This document shows, in pieces, positions 18,498 through 27,567 of a DNA stretch of 43,708 nucleotides. The position numbers and the translations under genes were made by a program. The notes below the pieces were generated by a model that saw only the letters and a list, made by a program, of their open reading frames with translations, was not told the DNA's origin and searched no databases. How positions within the stretch are numbered: the stretch's first letter is position 1; every line of letters starts with the position of its first letter. The stretch is from Streptomyces himastatinicus ATCC 53653 (GTDB taxonomy: Bacteria; Actinomycetota; Actinomycetes; Streptomycetales; Streptomycetaceae): NCBI RefSeq assembly GCF_000158915.1, contig NZ_GG657754.1:3294209-3337916 (forward strand), given 5' to 3'.

Positions 18498-19397
18498 ATG
18501 GGCCGCCATCGACGATCTGCCCCCGGATCCGCGACGCCGCCCGTGGTGGGCGCCGGCCGCCACCGGGGACCGCGCCGTAGCCCTCTCGCACCGGTGAGGA
18601 CCGGGCTGTTGAGTGTGTCCGCCGCGGTCGCGGTGGGCGCTGTGGCCATGGCCTCCGGCTTAGTCCCGGGCCCCGCGGGCCTCGGCGGCAGTGAGCCCGC
18701 CGGACAGCAAGTGCAGGCCGGCGGGTCGCCCTCCACCGGCCCGGACACCCAGGACCCTGGCGCCGGCATCCCGCCGGCCGGCGCGGGGACGTCGACGAGC
18801 CCCGCCGAGACCACCCCTCAGGCACCGTCCACGACCCCCTCCAAGACCCCCTCGAAGCCCGCCGGAACGCCGTCCAAGACCCCGGACGAGCGCCCGAGCT
18901 CCCCGTCCGGCAGCAAGCCCGGCGGCTCCTCGGGCGGCGGCGGCTCGGACTCGACCCCTCCGTCCCGTACGCCCACGACCGACCCGGTGCCCAGCCTTCC
19001 GCCGGAGAAGCCCGACCGGGCGGCGGCGGCCGAGAAGGCGGTCATCGCCCTGGTGAACCAGGAGCGGGCCGATGTCGGCTGCCAGCCGGTGACCGAGGAG
19101 CCGAAACTCGCCCAGCTGGCGCAGGACTTCGCCGACGACATGGCGATACGCGACTTCTTCGACCACCTCGACCCGGACGGGCAGGACCCCTGGGAGCGCG
19201 CCAAGCTCGCGGGCATCCTGGACCTGGGCGGGGAGAACATCGGCCGCGGGCAGACCACCGCGCAGGACGTCATGGACTCCTGGATGGACAGCCCCGACCA
19301 CCGCGCCAACATCCTCAACTGCCAGTACAAGACACTCGGCGTCGGCGCGCACTTCGGCGACGACGGCCCCTGGTGGGCCCAGGACTTCGGCTACTAG
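18498..19397 (+). CDS. Secreted CAP-domain (SCP/PR1-like) protein
   Basis: A 299-residue protein. A basic N terminus (MGRHRRSAPG) and a hydrophobic segment at about 36-56 (GLLSVSAAVAVGAVAMASGLV) form a signal peptide or anchor. Residues 60-165 are a low-complexity Pro/Ser/Thr/Gly linker, typical of wall-spanning regions. Residues 170-299 are a CAP domain: VIALVNQERADVGCQPV, FADDMAIRDFFDHLDPDG, GENIGRG and SPDHRANILNCQYKTLGVG, which supply the family's His/Glu pocket. Two Cys (in VGCQP and LNCQY) probably pair. GGAAGG lies six bases upstream of the ATG. The function of bacterial CAP proteins is mostly unknown; lipid or peptide binding or protease activity have been proposed. A strong terminator follows. 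Confidence 0.92.
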   Translation: MGRHRRSAPGSATPPVVGAGRHRGPRRSPLAPVRTGLLSVSAAVAVGAVAMASGLVPGPAGLGGSEPAGQQVQAGGSPSTGPDTQDPGAGIPPAGAGTSTSPAETTPQAPSTTPSKTPSKPAGTPSKTPDERPSSPSGSKPGGSSGGGGSDSTPPSRTPTTDPVPSLPPEKPDRAAAAEKAVIALVNQERADVGCQPVTEEPKLAQLAQDFADDMAIRDFFDHLDPDGQDPWERAKLAGILDLGGENIGRGQTTAQDVMDSWMDSPDHRANILNCQYKTLGVGAHFGDDGPWWAQDFGY

Positions 19398-19408
19398 AAC
19401 GCCCATCC

Positions 19409-19437
19409 GGAGAGCGCTCCCCGAACGAGCGCTCTCC
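19409..19437 (+). terminator. Terminator after the CAP-domain gene
   Basis: GGAGAGCGCTC (19409-19419) pairs perfectly with 19427-19437 across loop CCCGAAC, twelve bases beyond the stop codon. It separates the CAP gene from the HxlR regulator on the same strand. Confidence 0.8.
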
Positions 19438-19484
19438 AGATGACAGCGCGACCCAGGAGGGAGCGCTGCGCGTATGGTGTGTGC

Positions 19485-19934
19485 ATGGAATGTGAACGCA
19501 CCGCCGAGGCCCGTCCGGCGGAGGACGCCGCCGGGGACCTGGCCTTCGACGTGTTCGCGCGCGCCTGTCCGTCCCGCGCCACGCTGGAGCACGTCACCGG
19601 CAAATGGGGCAGCCTCACCCTGACCGCCCTCGCCGAGAGCGGCTGCCGCTTCAACGAGCTGCGGCGGCGGGTCGACGGGGTCAGCGAGAAAATGCTGTCC
19701 CAGACGCTGCACGCGCTGGAGCGGGACGGTCTGGTGCACCGCGAGGCCCAGCCGGTCAATCCGCCGCGCGTGGACTACCGCCTCACCCCGCTGGGGCATG
19801 CGGTCGCCGAGCGGCTGCTGGCGCTGATCGGGCTGGTCGAGGAGCGGATGCCGGAGGTGCTGACGGCCCGGGAGGCTTACGACGGGCGGCGCGGCACCAG
19901 CGCCGAGGCCCCGGCCGGGCGCGGCGGGCGCTGA
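19485..19934 (+). CDS. HxlR-family winged-helix transcriptional regulator
   Basis: 149 residues from the ATG at 19485 ([14 protein letters not shown]). The HxlR core reads [22 protein letters not shown]...[52 protein letters not shown]. The Cys before the GKW motif, redox-active in some family members, is present (ARACPSR). There is no ribosome site at a proper distance, but TATGGT ends six bases before the ATG, so a leaderless transcript is plausible. The frame is open up to 19440. The 3' end overlaps the convergent mutM by about 58 bases. The target genes are unknown; no neighbouring oxidoreductase lies divergent to it. Confidence 0.88.
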   Translation: MECERTAEARPAEDAAGDLAFDVFARACPSRATLEHVTGKWGSLTLTALAESGCRFNELRRRVDGVSEKMLSQTLHALERDGLVHREAQPVNPPRVDYRLTPLGHAVAERLLALIGLVEERMPEVLTAREAYDGRRGTSAEAPAGRGGR

Positions 19935-20776
19935 CAGCGCGGGCAGAAGTAGCTGGAGCGGTTCATCCAGGGGCGGCGGCGCATGGCGGTGCCGCAGCGG
20001 CGGCACGGCTCGTCCTCCCGGCCGTACGCGTCGAGGGAGCGCTCGAAGTACCCCGACTCGCCGTTCACATTGACGTAGAGGCTGTCGAAGCTGGTGCCGC
20101 CCACCGCCAGTGCCGCGCTCATGACATCCCGCACATGGCCGAGGAGTTCGGCGGAGCGCGGCCGGGTGAGGGTGGCGGTCGGCCGGTCGTAGTGCAGCCG
20201 GGCGCGCCACAGCGCCTCGTCGGCGTAGATGTTGCCGACGCCGCTGATCAGCGACTGGTCGAGCAGCGCGCGCTTGACGGTGGTACGGCGGCGGCGCAGC
20301 GCGAGGTGGAAGGCCGCCTCGTCGAAGGCGGGGTCCAGCGGATCGCGGGCGATGTGCGCGATAGCGTCCGGCAGCCCCTCCAGATCGCCGGGGACGGAAC
20401 CGTGCAGCGACAGCCCGCCGAAGGTGCGCTGGTCGACGAAGCGCAGCTCGGTGCCCACGTCGTCGGCGAAGCGGACCCGGATGCGCAGATGCTTCTCGTC
20501 CGGGGCGTGGCCGGGCTGGACGAGCAGCTGGCCGCTCATGCCCAGGTGGGCCAGCACCGCTTCGGCGGTGTCCTCGAACGGCAGCCACAGATACTTGCCG
20601 CGGCGGCGGACCGCCCCGGTGCGGCGGCCCGTCAAGCGGGCCGCGAAGTCCTCAGCGCCGCCCAGGTGGCGGCGTACCGCGCGGGGGTGCAGCACCTGGA
20701 CCTCGGCGACCGTACGGCCGCTGATCCAGCGCTCCAGACCGCGCCGGACCACCTCGACCTCGGGCAGCTCGGGCAA
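19877..20776 (-). CDS. mutM: Formamidopyrimidine-DNA glycosylase (Fpg/MutM)
   Basis: A 299-residue bifunctional DNA glycosylase/AP lyase that removes oxidised purines such as 8-oxoguanine. The enzyme uses Pro2 as nucleophile, which decides the start: the TTG at 20774-20776 (AGGAG five bases upstream) gives M-P-E-L-P-E-V-E. The open frame upstream ([10 protein letters not shown]) would bury the proline. Other motifs are [27 protein letters not shown] and the C-terminal zinc finger (CRRC...FCPRC). It lies downstream of rnc on the same strand, the usual actinobacterial order. Its end overlaps the convergent HxlR gene. Confidence 0.97.
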   Translation of the reverse strand: MPELPEVEVVRRGLERWISGRTVAEVQVLHPRAVRRHLGGAEDFAARLTGRRTGAVRRRGKYLWLPFEDTAEAVLAHLGMSGQLLVQPGHAPDEKHLRIRVRFADDVGTELRFVDQRTFGGLSLHGSVPGDLEGLPDAIAHIARDPLDPAFDEAAFHLALRRRRTTVKRALLDQSLISGVGNIYADEALWRARLHYDRPTATLTRPRSAELLGHVRDVMSAALAVGGTSFDSLYVNVNGESGYFERSLDAYGREDEPCRRCGTAMRRRPWMNRSSYFCPRCQRPPRPAGASALVPRRPS

Positions 20777-20807
20777 CGTGACTCCTGAAGGAGGGATCAC
20801 CGGCACT

Positions 20808-20834
20808 CCGGCCCCGGTCGGTGACCGGGGCCGG
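20808..20834 (-). terminator. Hairpin between rnc and mutM
   Basis: CCGGCCCCGGTC (20808-20819) pairs perfectly with 20823-20834 over loop GGT, immediately after the rnc stop (20843) and before the mutM ribosome site. It could be a partial terminator or a processing site in a polycistronic message. Confidence 0.55.
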
Positions 20835-20842
20835 GGCGGTGC

Positions 20843-21781
20843 CTAACGGGTGGTGGTGGCCGAGTCCGCGGCCGGGGCACTGGCGGCCTCGGCGCCTTCG
20901 GCGGCGGCCTCGGCCTCCGCCTCCGCCTCCGCTTCTGCCGTGGCCTCAGCCTTGGCCTCGGCTTCCGCCGCTGCTTCGGCCTCCGCCTCGGCCTTCGTCC
21001 GGGCCTCGTCGGCGGCCGCGCGGATCGCGCGCCAGGCGGCCTCGGCCGCCTGCTGCTCGGCTTCCTTCTTGCTGCGGCCGGTGCCGGTGCCGTACGCGAC
21101 ACCACCGACGCGGGCGGCAGCCGTGAAGGTCTTCTCGTGGTCGGGCCCGGTCTCGGAGACCAGGTACTCCGGAACCCCGAGACCCTCGGTGGCGGTCAGC
21201 TCCTGGAGGCTGGTCTTCCAGTCCAGGCCGGCGCCGAGGTTCGAGGACTTCTCGATCAGTGGGTCGAAGAGCCGGTGCACCAGTTCGGCAGCGGCGTCGA
21301 GCCCCCGGTCGAGATAGACAGCGCCGATCACCGCTTCCAGGGTGTCGGCGAGGATGGATGCCTTGTCCCTGCCCCCGGTGCCCTCCTCGCCCCGGCCGAG
21401 CCGGATGAAGGCGCCGAGGTCCAGACCCCGGCCCACCTCGGCGAGCGCGCGCGAGTTGACCACCGCGGCCCGCAGCTTGGCCAGCTGGCCCTCGGGCAGA
21501 TCCGGGTGGATGCGGTACAGCGTGTCGGTGACCACCAGGCCGAGCACGGAATCCCCGAGGAATTCCAGCCGCTCGTTGGTGGGCAGACCGCCGTTCTCGT
21601 ACGCGAAGGAGCGATGGGTCAGCGCACGCACCAGAAGGGCGGACTCGAGCTGATACCCGAGCCGCCCTTCCAGGATCGTGTGGGACGAGGCCTTGTCCGC
21701 CTGGACCGTATCGCCGCCGCGCTGATGACCTCCGCGAGGTTCACCCGCGCGCTTGCGGGACGGCGTGCTGGCGTCCGACAT
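20843..21781 (-). CDS. rnc: Ribonuclease III
   Basis: A 312-residue double-strand RNA endonuclease; in S. coelicolor the orthologue is AbsB, needed for antibiotic production. The catalytic signature [18 protein letters not shown] is present, with the acidic residues in [23 protein letters not shown] dsRNA-binding domain follows ([22 protein letters not shown]...[18 protein letters not shown]). Beyond it is an unusual tail of about 55 residues, almost entirely Ala/Glu/Lys ([20 protein letters not shown]). I chose the ATG at 21779-21781; a GTG four codons upstream is also possible. It follows rpmF by about 20 bases, forming DUF177-rpmF-rnc-mutM. Confidence 0.96.
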   Translation of the reverse strand: MSDASTPSRKRAGEPRGGHQRGGDTVQADKASSHTILEGRLGYQLESALLVRALTHRSFAYENGGLPTNERLEFLGDSVLGLVVTDTLYRIHPDLPEGQLAKLRAAVVNSRALAEVGRGLDLGAFIRLGRGEEGTGGRDKASILADTLEAVIGAVYLDRGLDAAAELVHRLFDPLIEKSSNLGAGLDWKTSLQELTATEGLGVPEYLVSETGPDHEKTFTAAARVGGVAYGTGTGRSKKEAEQQAAEAAWRAIRAAADEARTKAEAEAEAAAEAEAKAEATAEAEAEAEAEAAAEGAEAASAPAADSATTTR

Positions 21782-21800
21782 AGAGCCTGTCACCCGCCGA

Positions 21801-21974
21801 TCAGACCTCGAGGACCTGGCGGCGGTTGTAGGTGCCGCAGCTCGGGCACGCGATGTGCTGCTGCTTCGGCTCGTGGCAGCGCTCGCACGCCACCAGGGTG
21901 GGGACCGCAGCCTTCCACTGCGACCGGCGGTGGCGCGTGTTGCTGCGCGACATCTTCCGCTTCGGAACAGCCAC
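21801..21974 (-). CDS. rpmF: 50S ribosomal protein L32, zinc-binding form
   Basis: A 57-residue protein of exact family length: [20 protein letters not shown], then CERC and CPSC pairs that bind zinc, ending YNRRQVLEV. It is the 'C+' form; Streptomyces also encode zinc-free paralogues elsewhere, controlled by Zur. The GTG start at 21972-21974 has AGGAG eight bases upstream, overlapping the end of the DUF177 gene. That is the near-universal bacterial linkage DUF177-rpmF. Confidence 0.97.
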   Translation of the reverse strand: MAVPKRKMSRSNTRHRRSQWKAAVPTLVACERCHEPKQQHIACPSCGTYNRRQVLEV

Positions 21975-21976
21975 GG

Positions 21977-22639
21977 CTACTTCTCCTGTGGGTCATCCCC
22001 GCGCTGGCGGGGGGCGTTGTCCTTCTCGCCGTCCTGAATGGACTCGGCGAGTCCCTGCAATGCCGCCCAACGGATGTCGACGGCTTCGTGGTGGTGGTCC
22101 GGGTCGTCCGCGAGCCGCGCACCACAATCGGCACACAGCCCGGGGCAGTCCTCCCGGCACACCGGCTGCAACGGCAGTGAGAGCACCACCGCGTCGCGCA
22201 GCACGGGCTCGAGGTCGAACAGGTCGGCCTCGAGGAAGAGCGTGTCCTCCTCCTCGGCGTCGTCGCCGGTGTCCGCTTCGCGGCTCCGGTCGTCGGCGTC
22301 GGGGTAGGAGTACATCTCCTGGAAGTCCGCTTCGAGCTCTCGCTCCAGCGGCTCCAGACACCTTACGCACTCCCCCGTGAGCGGTGCACGGGCGGTGCCT
22401 GTGACAAGCACCCCTTCCATGACCGACTCCAGGCGGAGTTCAAGCTCCACGGTCGCGCCTTCCCGCACCCCGATGACCTCGATACCGAGATCCTTGGGGG
22501 CCGCCACGGAGCGGGAGACCCGCTTCAGCGCACCAGGACGCCGCCCCAGCTCACGTGTGTCGAACACGAGCGGGGCGCGATGGTCGAGGCGGGCGTTCAG
22601 GGCTTCCTGCTTTCTACGCTGCGGCGGGCCACCCGGCAC
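21977..22639 (-). CDS. YceD/DUF177 family protein
   Basis: About 220 residues in the form given. The conserved core runs from [24 protein letters not shown] to the C terminus. It includes the family motif [18 protein letters not shown] and the Cys-rich [16 protein letters not shown], followed by [10 protein letters not shown]. The family is almost always next to rpmF and is thought to act in 23S rRNA/ribosome maturation; the mechanism is poorly defined. The start is uncertain. GTG at 22637-22639 is the nearest standard codon ahead of the conserved region, but a CTG at about 22597 with AGGA five bases upstream matches the start of the conserved core better. It ends two bases before rpmF begins. 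Confidence 0.9.
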   Translation of the reverse strand: MPGGPPQRRKQEALNARLDHRAPLVFDTRELGRRPGALKRVSRSVAAPKDLGIEVIGVREGATVELELRLESVMEGVLVTGTARAPLTGECVRCLEPLERELEADFQEMYSYPDADDRSREADTGDDAEEEDTLFLEADLFDLEPVLRDAVVLSLPLQPVCREDCPGLCADCGARLADDPDHHHEAVDIRWAALQGLAESIQDGEKDNAPRQRGDDPQEK

Positions 22640-22750
22640 GGACTTGAAGCGGGCAGCCGAGATCGCGGACGTACGCGCGACCGAAGAGCCAGGATACTGG
22701 ACGGGCCGCCCCAGGCCCAATCGGGTCCAGAGCGCCTCTAGCGCCCCTGT

Positions 22751-23926
22751 CTAGCGCCCCTGCTCGTACTGACGCAGCTGGTCGAGATCGATCATGCTCG
22801 TATCGAACAGGCTGGTCTCGTCGAGCGCCGCCCCCGGCTGCTGCGGGGGGTACGGGGGCTGCTGCGGCTGCTGGGGGTAGCCGTTCGGGTCGTAACCCTG
22901 GGGCTGCTGCTGCCAGCCGTACGCGTCCTGCTGCGGATAGCCCGGCTGCTGGGCGTACGGGTCCGGCTGCTGGACGTAACCCTGCTGCTGGTAGCCGTAC
23001 GCGTCCTGCTGCGGGTAGCCCGCCTGCTGGGCGTAGTACCCGGCGTCGGCCACCGCGGGGTCCATCGCGGCGGGGTTCATCACCCCGGGGTCCATCGCTG
23101 CCGGGTCCATCGCCGCCGGATCCATCGCGGCGGGCTGCACGGCGGCGGGCTGGACGACGGCGGGCTGGACGACGGGCGGGGGCGGCACGGCCGCGGGCTG
23201 CGCGGCGATGCCCTGGGCCTGGGCCAGCTCCGCGTAGTAGTCGTCGTCGCTGGTCCGCAGGGCCTGGGCGGTCGCGTCCTGGGCGTCCATATGGGCACCC
23301 AGCTCATCGGCCGGGCGGGAGCCGAGCAGCTTCTGCCGGCCCCGGCCGACCGCCTCCAGGGTCTTGGAGAGGACCGCGGAGACGGCCCCCAGCTTGGTGT
23401 CCACGTACTCGTCGGCGCGCTGCCGCAGGGTGTGCGGATCGGCGCTGCGCTCCGGCTCGTCGTCCATGCCGTCGCCGCCGGGCGCACGGCCGAGCAGCTT
23501 GTCGCGGCCGCGGTCCACCGAACCGATGGTCTTGGTGAGCACGACCTCGAAGTTGGCGAGCTTGCTGTCGACGTAGTCGTCGGCCTCGGCGCGGATCTCC
23601 TCGGCCTCCCGGCGGGCCTCCCCGAGGATCCGGTCGGCCTCCTCCTGGGACGTCCGCACCAGCTCGGTCTCCGAGATCAGCCCGGCGCGCTCGGCGTGCG
23701 CGGACTCGATGATCCGCGTGGCCTCCTGGCGGGCGTCGTCCACCATCCGGTCCCGCCCGCCGATCAGCTCCTCGGCGTGGGCGAGGGAGTCGGGGAGGGC
23801 GGCGCGCACCTCTTCGAGCATGGCGAGCAGCTCGGCGCGGTTGACCACGCACGAGGCCGACATGGGCATTCCCCGGGCGCTGTCGACGGCGCTCACGATC
23901 TCGTCGAGCTTCTTCTGCACGTCCAC
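22751..23926 (-). CDS. SepIVA-like DivIVA-domain protein with repetitive C terminus
   Basis: 391 residues from a GTG at 23924-23926 (VDVQKKLDEIVSAVDSARGMPMSASCVVNRAELLAMLEEVR). Residues 1-150 are the DivIVA-like region with a long coiled coil (DDARQEATRIIESAHAERAGL, EEADRILGEARREAEEIRAEADDYVDSKLANFE). A second VDTKLGAVSAVLSKTLEAVGRGRQKLLG block duplicates VDSKLANFEVVLTKTIGSVDRGRDKLLG. Residues about 265-375 are low complexity: Ala-Met-Asp-Pro repeats, then Gln/Pro/Tyr-rich repeats. The end, FDTSMIDLDQLRQYEQGR, is conserved-looking. The mycobacterial septation factor SepIVA occupies the same place upstream of DUF177-rnc, so orthology is likely. A role in polar growth or division is inferred. 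Confidence 0.85.
   Translation of the reverse strand: MDVQKKLDEIVSAVDSARGMPMSASCVVNRAELLAMLEEVRAALPDSLAHAEELIGGRDRMVDDARQEATRIIESAHAERAGLISETELVRTSQEEADRILGEARREAEEIRAEADDYVDSKLANFEVVLTKTIGSVDRGRDKLLGRAPGGDGMDDEPERSADPHTLRQRADEYVDTKLGAVSAVLSKTLEAVGRGRQKLLGSRPADELGAHMDAQDATAQALRTSDDDYYAELAQAQGIAAQPAAVPPPPVVQPAVVQPAAVQPAAMDPAAMDPAAMDPGVMNPAAMDPAVADAGYYAQQAGYPQQDAYGYQQQGYVQQPDPYAQQPGYPQQDAYGWQQQPQGYDPNGYPQQPQQPPYPPQQPGAALDETSLFDTSMIDLDQLRQYEQGR
22850..23180 (-). repeat. Low-complexity coding repeats in the SepIVA-like gene
   Basis: Two repeat types abut. One is a run of A-M-D-P units (about six, 23050-23130) preceded by VQPA units. The other is Gln/Tyr/Pro units such as YPQQDAYG and QPGYPQQ (about 22850-23030), with YPQQDAYG occurring twice. 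Repeat number is likely to vary between strains. Confidence 0.85.
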
Positions 23927-24003
23927 CTTGGGTGCTCGCAGTCTGAGTCGGGAGGGATGAGACGGGACCGACTGTACGGCCAGCGGGCGCCTGCCCGACA
24001 CCC

Positions 24004-24020
24004 GCTGACGCGCCGTCAGC
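24004..24020 (-). terminator. Short hairpin after coaD
   Basis: GCTGACG (24004-24010) and CGTCAGC (24014-24020) around CGC, fourteen bases past the coaD stop. A modest candidate terminator before the SepIVA-like gene. Confidence 0.5.
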
Positions 24021-24033
24021 CCTCAGTCCGCGG

Positions 24034-24513
24034 TCACTTCCGGCGGAGCCGTTCGTCCAGCGCCTCCAGGACGAGCGGCGGCACCAGGTGGGAGATGTCG
24101 CCGCCCCAGGCCGCGACCTCCTTGACCAGGCTGGAGGAGAGGAAGCTGTAGGTGGGGTTGGTGGGCGCGAAGAGGGTCTCCACCCCCGACAGCCCGTTGT
24201 TCATCTGGGCCATCTGGAGCTCGTAGTCGAAGTCGCTGACGGCCCGCAGCCCCTTGACGATGGCGGGGATGTCGCGCTGCTTGCAGAAGTCCACGAGCAG
24301 CCCGTGGAAGCACTCGACCTCCACGTTTCCGTACTCGGCGGTGGTCTGGCGGAGCAGATCCATCCGCTCCTCCACCGTGAACAGCCCCTGCTTGGACTTG
24401 TTGATCATCACGGCGACGTGGACGACGTCATACAGCTTGGACGCTCGGGCGATGATGTCCAGGTGCCCATTGGTGACGGGGTCGAAGGACCCCGGACAGA
24501 CTGCGCGGCGCAA
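24034..24513 (-). CDS. coaD: Phosphopantetheine adenylyltransferase (CoaD)
   Basis: A 159-residue enzyme of coenzyme A synthesis that joins ATP and 4'-phosphopantetheine. It has the nucleotidyltransferase motif [16 protein letters not shown] (T/HxGH), [19 protein letters not shown], and [17 protein letters not shown], which carries the ISSxxVR-like end. I prefer the TTG at 24511-24513, with GAGGAA six bases upstream, giving the family's usual [10 protein letters not shown] start. An ATG at 24543 overlapping the rsmD stop (ATGA) would add ten residues and is the likely automated call. Confidence 0.96.
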   Translation of the reverse strand: MRRAVCPGSFDPVTNGHLDIIARASKLYDVVHVAVMINKSKQGLFTVEERMDLLRQTTAEYGNVEVECFHGLLVDFCKQRDIPAIVKGLRAVSDFDYELQMAQMNNGLSGVETLFAPTNPTYSFLSSSLVKEVAAWGGDISHLVPPLVLEALDERLRRK

Positions 24514-24539
24514 CGGAAGTTCCTCGCTCTCGGGTCCGG

Positions 24540-25127
24540 TCATGACGCGTTGTCGCACGTCGAGGCGGCGCGACCGTACCAAAGCGTGCCCTCGCCGTAG
24601 CGACGGGACCGCAGTCCCTCGAAACCGGCCGGCCACCCGAACTCCCCGCCTCTGGTGCTGCGCTCCACGGTGGCCAGCGCATCGGGTGCGAGCCAGCCTT
24701 TGCCACGGAGTGTGAGCAGGATCTCTCGGAGATCGTCGTCGCTGACCACATAGGGCGGATCCAGGAAAACGACGTCGTACGGGCCGGTGGCCGGAGGCTG
24801 TCCGCCGATGGTCGCCTCGGCCTTGCCGGTGCGCAGCTCGGCGCCGGGCAACCCCAGCGCCCGTACGTTCTCCCGGATGGTGCGGGCGGCGCGCGGGTCC
24901 GACTCGACCAGCAGCACATGGGCCGCGCCCCGGGACAGCGCCTCCAGGCCGACCGCGCCGGAGCCGCCGTACAGATCGAGGACCCGGGCCCCGCTCAGCG
25001 AGCCGAGCAGCGACTCCCAGGTGGAGAACAGGCCCTCGCGCGCCCGGTCCGAGGTGGGTCGGGTGCCGTTTCCCGGCGGCACGGCCAGGCGGCGTCCGCC
25101 GGCCGCTCCGGCGATCACGCGGGTCAT
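24540..25127 (-). CDS. rsmD: 16S rRNA m2G966 methyltransferase RsmD
   Basis: A 195-residue Rossmann-fold methyltransferase. It begins [34 protein letters not shown], the family start. The SAM-binding [20 protein letters not shown] and catalytic FLDPPYV (the N/DPPY motif) are both present. It methylates the exocyclic amine of G966 in 16S rRNA. It overlaps the frame of coaD and is linked to it as in many bacteria. No transcription signal is seen between it and recG (gap about 130 bases). Confidence 0.95.
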   Translation of the reverse strand: MTRVIAGAAGGRRLAVPPGNGTRPTSDRAREGLFSTWESLLGSLSGARVLDLYGGSGAVGLEALSRGAAHVLLVESDPRAARTIRENVRALGLPGAELRTGKAEATIGGQPPATGPYDVVFLDPPYVVSDDDLREILLTLRGKGWLAPDALATVERSTRGGEFGWPAGFEGLRSRRYGEGTLWYGRAASTCDNAS

Positions 25128-25257
25128 GGGTGTGGCAGTCCTTCGCGGTGGTCGTCGCGGTGCTCGGGGCAGCGACGGGCGGTACGCCGGGCCGCTGCCC
25201 CTCCACGATATGGCGTCCGGCGCCGCGCGGGAGCCCCGCGGCGGCGCTTAGGGGGTG

Positions 25258-27471
25258 TCATCCCTTGTCGAGGAATTCCTCCCGCTCCTTGTCCAGCAGG
25301 GCGTCCAGCGCGGTGCGCAGCTCCGGGTAGCCGGTCAGCTCGGGGTCGGCAGTGACGATCGCGGTGGCCTCCTCCCGGGCGGCGGCGATGACCTCCTCGT
25401 CGTCGATGACGGCGAGCACCCGCAGCGAGGAGCGGACGCCGGACTGGGCCTGGCCGAGGACGTCGCCCTCGCGGCGCTGCTCCAGGTCGATCCGGGACAG
25501 CTCGAAGCCGTCGAGGGTGGCCGCGACCGCGCCGAGCCGCCCCCGGGCGGGGCTCGCCTCGGGCATCTCGGTCACCAGCAGGCACAGCCCCGGGGCCGAG
25601 CCCCGGCCGACCCGGCCGCGCAGCTGGTGCAGCTGGGAGACGCCGAACCGGTCGGCGTCCATGATCACCATGGCGGTGGCGTTGGGGACGTTGACGCCCA
25701 CCTCGATGACGGTCGTGGCGACCAGCACGTCCACCCCGCCCGCGGCGAAGCGGCGCATCACCTCGTCCTTGGCCTCCGGCGCCATCCGGCCGTGCAGCAC
25801 CTCCACCCGCAGATCGCGCAGCGGGCCCGCGGCGAGCTTGTCGGCGACGTCGAGGACCGCGAGCGGCGGGCGCTTCTCCGCCTCGTCCTCGGCGGACTTC
25901 TCCTTCGCCGCCTTCGCCTCGTCCTCGTCGTCCCCGATACGCGGGCACACCACATACGCCTGGTGGCCGCCCGCCACCTCCTCCCGCACCCGCTCCCAGG
26001 TGCGGGCCAGGAAGTGCGGCTTGTCCTTGGCGGGCACCACATGGGAGGCGATCGGGGAGCGGCCGGCCGGCAGCTGGTCCAGGACCGAGGTCTCCAGGTC
26101 GCCGAAGACGGTCATCGCGACGGTCCGCGGGATGGGGGTGGCCGTCATCACCAGCAGATGCGGCGGCTGCTTGCCCTTGGAGCGCAGGGCGTCGCGCTGC
26201 TCGACACCGAAGCGGTGCTGCTCGTCGACCACCACCAGCCCGAGGTCATGGAACTGGACCTTGTCCTCGATCAGGGCATGGGTGCCGATCACGATCCCGG
26301 CCTCGCCGGTGACCAGGTCCAGCAGCGCCTGACGGCGGGCCGCGGCCCCCATGGAGCCGGTGAGCAGCACGACCTTGGTGCCCTGCTCGGCGCCCCCGAG
26401 CATGCCTCCCTCGGCCAGCTCGCCCATCATCTCGGTGATCGAACGGTGGTGCTGCTGGGCGAGCACCTCGGTCGGCGCGAGCATGGCCGCCTGTCCCCCG
26501 GCGTCCACGACGCCGAGCATCGCGCGCAGCGCGACCATCGTCTTGCCCGATCCGACCTCGCCCTGGAGCAGCCGGTGCATGGGGTGGTCGGTGGCCAGGT
26601 CGGCGAAGATCTCGGCGCTGACCCGCTTCTGGCCGTCGGTGAGGGTGAACGGCAGCCGGGCGTCGAAGGCGTCCAGCAGACCGCCGTCCACCGGCCGGCG
26701 GGGCGCGGCGGGCGCCGTCGCGTCGGCCTGGCGGCGGCGGGCCAGCGCGACCTGGAGGACGAACGCCTCGTCCCACTTGAGCCGGTCGCGCGCGTCGGCG
26801 ATATCGGCCTTGGTGCGCGGGCGGTGGATGCGGCGCAGCGCCCCGGGCAGTGTGGCCAGCCCGCGGCCCTCCCGGAGGGACTCGGGCAGCGGGTCGATCA
26901 GCCCGGCCAGCACGGTGTCCTCCTGGCCCGCCGGTCCCAGGACGGTGTCGACGGCCTGCTGGATCTGCCAGGACTCCATCTGCTTGCAGGCCGGGTACAG
27001 CGGCAGCAGCTGGTTGGCGAACGCCTCCACGGCGTCCGAGCCGCTGTCCGCGCGCAGCAGCTTGAACTCGGGGTGCGCCAGCTGCCGCTTGTGGTTGAAG
27101 ACCGAGACCTTCCCGGCGAACATGGCGCGGCTGCCGGGCAGCAGCTCCGCGCGCGGCTTGTGCACGCCCTTGCCGAAGAAGACGAGCTGGAGGCGGCCGC
27201 TGCCGTCGGTGATGGTGACCTCCAGCCGCTGGCCCCGGCCGCTGTTGAACTTGTGCACCCGGGCGTCCGCGACCTGCGCGACGACGGTCACATGCTCGTC
27301 CAGGGGCAGATCGGCCAGCCGCGTCAGCTCGCCGCGCTCCGCGTACCGCCGCGGGTAGTGGTGCAGCAGGTCGCCGACCGTGTGCAGGCCGAGGTGCTCG
27401 GCCATCACCTTCGCGGTGTTGCCGCCGAGGACCTTCTTCAGGGGTTCATCCAGCACGGGCACGCAGTCCAT
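25258..27471 (-). CDS. recG: ATP-dependent DNA helicase RecG
   Basis: A 737-residue superfamily 2 helicase that remodels stalled forks and Holliday junctions. The wedge/OB domain (VVAQVADARVHKFNSGRGQRLEVTITDGSGRLQLVFFG) is followed by helicase motifs: LLQGEVGSGKTMVALRA (Walker A), VVVDEQHRFGV (DEQH, motif II), VMTATPIPRT (motif III), TTVIEVGVNVPNA and QLHQLRGRVGRG (motif VI). The ATG at 27469-27471 gives MDCVPVLDEPLKKVLGG. No strong ribosome site is seen, so start confidence is moderate. A charged insert (DDEDEAKAAKEKSAEDEAEKRP) lies between motifs and is also found in relatives. Confidence 0.96.
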   Translation of the reverse strand: MDCVPVLDEPLKKVLGGNTAKVMAEHLGLHTVGDLLHHYPRRYAERGELTRLADLPLDEHVTVVAQVADARVHKFNSGRGQRLEVTITDGSGRLQLVFFGKGVHKPRAELLPGSRAMFAGKVSVFNHKRQLAHPEFKLLRADSGSDAVEAFANQLLPLYPACKQMESWQIQQAVDTVLGPAGQEDTVLAGLIDPLPESLREGRGLATLPGALRRIHRPRTKADIADARDRLKWDEAFVLQVALARRRQADATAPAAPRRPVDGGLLDAFDARLPFTLTDGQKRVSAEIFADLATDHPMHRLLQGEVGSGKTMVALRAMLGVVDAGGQAAMLAPTEVLAQQHHRSITEMMGELAEGGMLGGAEQGTKVVLLTGSMGAAARRQALLDLVTGEAGIVIGTHALIEDKVQFHDLGLVVVDEQHRFGVEQRDALRSKGKQPPHLLVMTATPIPRTVAMTVFGDLETSVLDQLPAGRSPIASHVVPAKDKPHFLARTWERVREEVAGGHQAYVVCPRIGDDEDEAKAAKEKSAEDEAEKRPPLAVLDVADKLAAGPLRDLRVEVLHGRMAPEAKDEVMRRFAAGGVDVLVATTVIEVGVNVPNATAMVIMDADRFGVSQLHQLRGRVGRGSAPGLCLLVTEMPEASPARGRLGAVAATLDGFELSRIDLEQRREGDVLGQAQSGVRSSLRVLAVIDDEEVIAAAREEATAIVTADPELTGYPELRTALDALLDKEREEFLDKG

Positions 27472-27567
27472 TGCACACCACACCACCGACAAGCGGGGCC
27501 ATTCACCGGGTCATGCCGGGGATCGGGCGTGGATCATGTCCAGGATCGAGCGCTCATCATTCCCGGA

